From assembly GCF_008711525.1 (NCBI RefSeq), contig NZ_VXKS01000015.1:1-64000 (forward strand): a DNA stretch of 64,000 nt. Direction: 5' to 3'. This document shows, one piece after another, positions 61,693 to 64,000 of this stretch (its first letter is position 1; the number at the start of each line of letters is the position of its first letter). The notes under the pieces are model-generated. The model ran no database searches. It was not told the DNA's origin and saw only the letters and a program-made list of their open reading frames with translations. Position numbers and translations under genes: made by a program. This DNA is from Cysteiniphilum sp. JM-1. Lineage in GTDB: Bacteria; Pseudomonadota; Gammaproteobacteria; Francisellales; Francisellaceae.

Positions 61693-62655
61693 ATGACAAA
61701 ATTAAAGATTGATGGATATTCCAATATTGAGCTTTTGGGTGCTGGAGCTATTGGTGCAGTATTTAAAGCTATAAATAAACAAGGTGACGAAGTGGCTGTT
61801 AAGCTTATATATGGAGATCCTAAAAAATATAATCAACTGGAAGATTTAGCGATAGAAGCAGAAAACTTTAATAAAATTCAAAAAGACTCTTATAGATATC
61901 ATTTAGCTACTGCGAGGAGTTTAGAAGCTAATGTTGATATTGATATGCACTTGAAAAATGGTGAGCATATCATGGTTTCTGGTGATAAAGTAACCATCAT
62001 GGAAATGCCATTGATAAATGGTAGAACCTATCAGGAAATCATTGACGGTGATGATCAATTATTGGAGAGCTATAGGAAAGAATATAAAAAATATGAAATG
62101 ATGTACTATCATAATCCATGGGAAGTTCCAGACGCTCAATTTTCAAAACCAAAAGAGTTTGTGTTACCTGACCTTCATTCTGGAAATATAATGTTTTCTG
62201 ATAGTGGAACTGCTGTTCTTATTGATACAGGGGTAATTAAAGAAAGATCAGACGCTTATAGGGAGAACGAGCCAACACATGAGGATAAATTAAAAAAAGC
62301 TGCAAATGGTTACTCAAAAGCCATTTTAAATGGCAACCACACTATCCTCAAAAAACCTTTCACGATGGTCTTCAATAAAGAATTCGAGGATAAATTTACC
62401 AAAAAAAATATATACAAGAACGTACTTCCTGGGATAGAAGAGGAAAAAATTGAAAAAACGTTGATAATCGATCGTAAAATTCCAGAGTATCCATTTGATG
62501 AAGTCAAAACTGAGTTTAGTGGTTATAAAATGAGGAAAAAGTGCAATCAAGACACTATGGTCAAAGGACATAAAAGACATATAGCTCAGCTATCCTTTTC
62601 AAATGCAATAAAAGAAGAAGCAAAAACATTAGATAACCATTCAGCACAGCTGTAG
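61693..62655 (+). CDS. Atypical protein-kinase-like candidate effector
   Basis: About 320 residues from ATG 61693 (AAGG site 8 bp upstream; 61687 is an in-frame alternative). Numbering from 61687: glycine loop GAGAIGAVFKA at 18-28, Lys39 in VAVKL, hinge MEMPLI, catalytic loop LPDLHSGNIMF with Asp162 and Asn167, metal-binding Asp180 in LIDTG. The loop DLHSGN with DTG for DFG is like kinases of the aminoglycoside/ABC1/lipid side rather than classic Ser/Thr kinases. The last 60 residues have a Glu-rich patch (IKEEAKTLDNHSAQL), compatible with a Dot/Icm signal. It follows dotL of system 2. Confidence 0.72.
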   Translation: MTKLKIDGYSNIELLGAGAIGAVFKAINKQGDEVAVKLIYGDPKKYNQLEDLAIEAENFNKIQKDSYRYHLATARSLEANVDIDMHLKNGEHIMVSGDKVTIMEMPLINGRTYQEIIDGDDQLLESYRKEYKKYEMMYYHNPWEVPDAQFSKPKEFVLPDLHSGNIMFSDSGTAVLIDTGVIKERSDAYRENEPTHEDKLKKAANGYSKAILNGNHTILKKPFTMVFNKEFEDKFTKKNIYKNVLPGIEEEKIEKTLIIDRKIPEYPFDEVKTEFSGYKMRKKCNQDTMVKGHKRHIAQLSFSNAIKEEAKTLDNHSAQL

Positions 62656-62663
62656 GAGAATAT

Positions 62664-63527
62664 ATGGAAAGAAAATTAACAACTAAATCGTGCACATTAA
62701 TCTCTAGAAATGGCGAAAAGCGTGAGGTGACAGTGATAAATGGACAAGCTTGGTATCAATCAACTGGGAATAACTCAGGGATGCCAAACTGTTGGCTTCC
62801 TTTTGAGGGGTTTGATAAGCATCATGATGGATTTCGCTATACCAAACCTTTTGTGCCTAGGGGAACTGAATATGCAGTATATGGTGAAGAAGTACTTGAA
62901 GTAATAAAATCCTTTAGTAAGGATAATTCAGCATCAAGGCTTAAGAATATTGAGTGTCTTGCACAAGCCTTTTATTTAAATCATGGAACACTACCTTTTT
63001 TAGAAGATGCTTTAGATAGTTTAAAGTTGGATGCAGGTTTTGGAAAGAAATACAATGAGCTAAATACGCAGATCGATATTCAACATGAAACAACCTTTAA
63101 CCTTCAAGACAATGAGGTTCAGAACATAGAAGAAAAAGTAATCCCGTGGATGAAAAACATAGACCCTCAGTGGATGGATAATGGGTTTGACGCCAGACTC
63201 GAATATGATGAAAGTAGTGAAGATCTGAATGAAGATTTTTTTGAAAAAAATATCAACCAAGAGTGCAATAAAGAAGATGAAGAGCAAAAAAGTGACATCT
63301 CTCAGGATAACCCTTTTTCAATCATGAAGCAGAAAAGTATGTCTGAGGATGAAGGCTGGGACATTGTTGATGATAACGAAATAGAAGAATATCACAAGAT
63401 TCGAGATCAGTATACAAGAGCCTTTGTTGGTGAGGATGATCAGCATCAAAGAATCAAGCAACCAATAGCTATGATGAAGTTTCAAGAAGAAAATATTGAT
63501 ACTGAAAATAGCATTGATCATTCCTAG
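62664..63527 (+). CDS. Acidic hypothetical protein, candidate effector
   Basis: A 287-residue soluble protein with an N-terminal folded part (about 1-85, rich in Trp, Tyr and Gly: NCWLPFEGFDKHHDGFRYTK) and a very acidic second half (YDESSEDLNEDFFEKN, EDEEQKSDIS, EDEGWDIVDDNEIEEY). I know no family. It starts 8 bp after the kinase-like gene and precedes the GNAT gene, so it may belong to one transcript with them. A Glu-rich C-terminal region is a common property of Dot/Icm substrates. Confidence 0.72.
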   Translation: MERKLTTKSCTLISRNGEKREVTVINGQAWYQSTGNNSGMPNCWLPFEGFDKHHDGFRYTKPFVPRGTEYAVYGEEVLEVIKSFSKDNSASRLKNIECLAQAFYLNHGTLPFLEDALDSLKLDAGFGKKYNELNTQIDIQHETTFNLQDNEVQNIEEKVIPWMKNIDPQWMDNGFDARLEYDESSEDLNEDFFEKNINQECNKEDEEQKSDISQDNPFSIMKQKSMSEDEGWDIVDDNEIEEYHKIRDQYTRAFVGEDDQHQRIKQPIAMMKFQEENIDTENSIDHS

Positions 63528-63546
63528 AGTCATTGTGGAGATCTGA

Positions 63547-64000
63547 ATGAGTGTAAAAGTATTTTATGAAAATATAAAAATAATGGAGTTAAAAAAAGCG
63601 CCGTCTATAACGAAAATACCAGTAATGGCATTGAGTATGTTTGATTTACATAACCAAGCTATTACAACACAAATGGCTATGATTTATGCAGATGGTTTTG
63701 GAAAACAATCAATTGATGCTTGGCTTATGCTGGATAGTATTGCTAAAGATCTACAAAGTGATTTATGGGCATTGCAGGATAAAAGTGGCGATACAGTTGC
63801 ACTTGCGGCAGTTGAAAAACGAGGCGATGCTATTTGGTTGAGTGATTTTGTCGTTTCAAAAAACTATCGCAGAATCGGTGTGGCACAGCATTTTATATCC
63901 TTGATGTATCAACGATATGTTGGCAATAGCAATATAATTAAATCGTTGAAACTTAAGGTTCGCGCTGATAATAGTGCAGCAATTTCTCTTTATATTAAAA
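63547..64000 (+). CDS. GNAT-family N-acetyltransferase, 3' end beyond window
   Basis: 151 codons visible from ATG 63547 with GGAG 6 bp upstream, then cut by the window end. It has the GNAT core TVALAAVEKRGDAIWLSDFV, YRRIGVAQHFISLMYQRY (acetyl-CoA loop) and KVRADNSAAISLY. It is closest in layout to the GNAT following dotG at 40618, so each Dot/Icm block in the window ends with one. Confidence 0.82.
   Translation, partial: MSVKVFYENIKIMELKKAPSITKIPVMALSMFDLHNQAITTQMAMIYADGFGKQSIDAWLMLDSIAKDLQSDLWALQDKSGDTVALAAVEKRGDAIWLSDFVVSKNYRRIGVAQHFISLMYQRYVGNSNIIKSLKLKVRADNSAAISLYIK

Overview
The window is AT-rich bacterial DNA, most likely from a gammaproteobacterium living in or on eukaryotic cells. 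It is dominated by Dot/Icm (type IVB) secretion genes of the Legionella/Coxiella kind and by eukaryote-like or toxin-like candidate effectors. Housekeeping genes (yajR, yadGH-like ABC exporter, nadE, pit-type phosphate carrier) fit that class. A Legionellales, Piscirickettsia or Francisella/Fangia-type relative is my inference; no rRNA or species marker is present. All family calls are by eye.

System 1 (1-40.6 kb) is a dispersed but fairly full Dot/Icm locus. It begins just inside the end of an IS21-type element. A minus-strand operon carries dotF, an icmC/icmD-like gene, dotD, dotC, dotB, icmT, dotL, an icmS-like gene and a predicted prenylated cysteine-protease effector (7.8 down to 0.26 kb). 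Divergent from it, a plus-strand operon holds a hypothetical gene, icmV, dotA, two hypothetical genes, dotM and dotN (7.9-16.1 kb). A metabolic and regulatory block follows (16.3-24.1 kb): SemiSWEET, polyol dehydrogenase, a secreted CVNH-repeat protein, a split D-lactate-dehydrogenase-type enzyme and a LysR regulator. Next is a minus-strand operon dotO-icmW-dotI-effector (29.9-24.3 kb), then kinase, coiled-coil and unknown candidate effectors, a large lipoprotein, and dotH-dotG-GNAT (38.5-41.1 kb).

A 17-bp element, ATACGTAARRTRCGTAT, occurs five times, always upstream of system 1 operons or effector genes. It is the best candidate operator for co-regulation of this system. I found none near system 2.

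An ordinary chromosomal stretch (41.2-50.0 kb) separates the two systems: LuxR regulator with MFS transporter, DUF47-pit, yajR, ABC exporter and nadE.

System 2 (50.2-61.6 kb, plus strand) is a second, divergent but partial set: dotF, dotO, dotM, a predicted ADP-ribosyltransferase effector, dotN, a gene that looks like a natural icmW-icmS fusion, dotI, two small unknowns, icmT and dotL. It lacks dotA, B, C, D, G, H and icmV within the window. Its content is the coupling-protein complex plus inner-membrane and ATPase parts. The simplest reading is an alternative substrate-receptor and engine module that docks onto the outer core of system 1. It is followed by a kinase-like protein, an acidic unknown protein and a second GNAT cut by the window end, mirroring the GNAT next to dotG in system 1.
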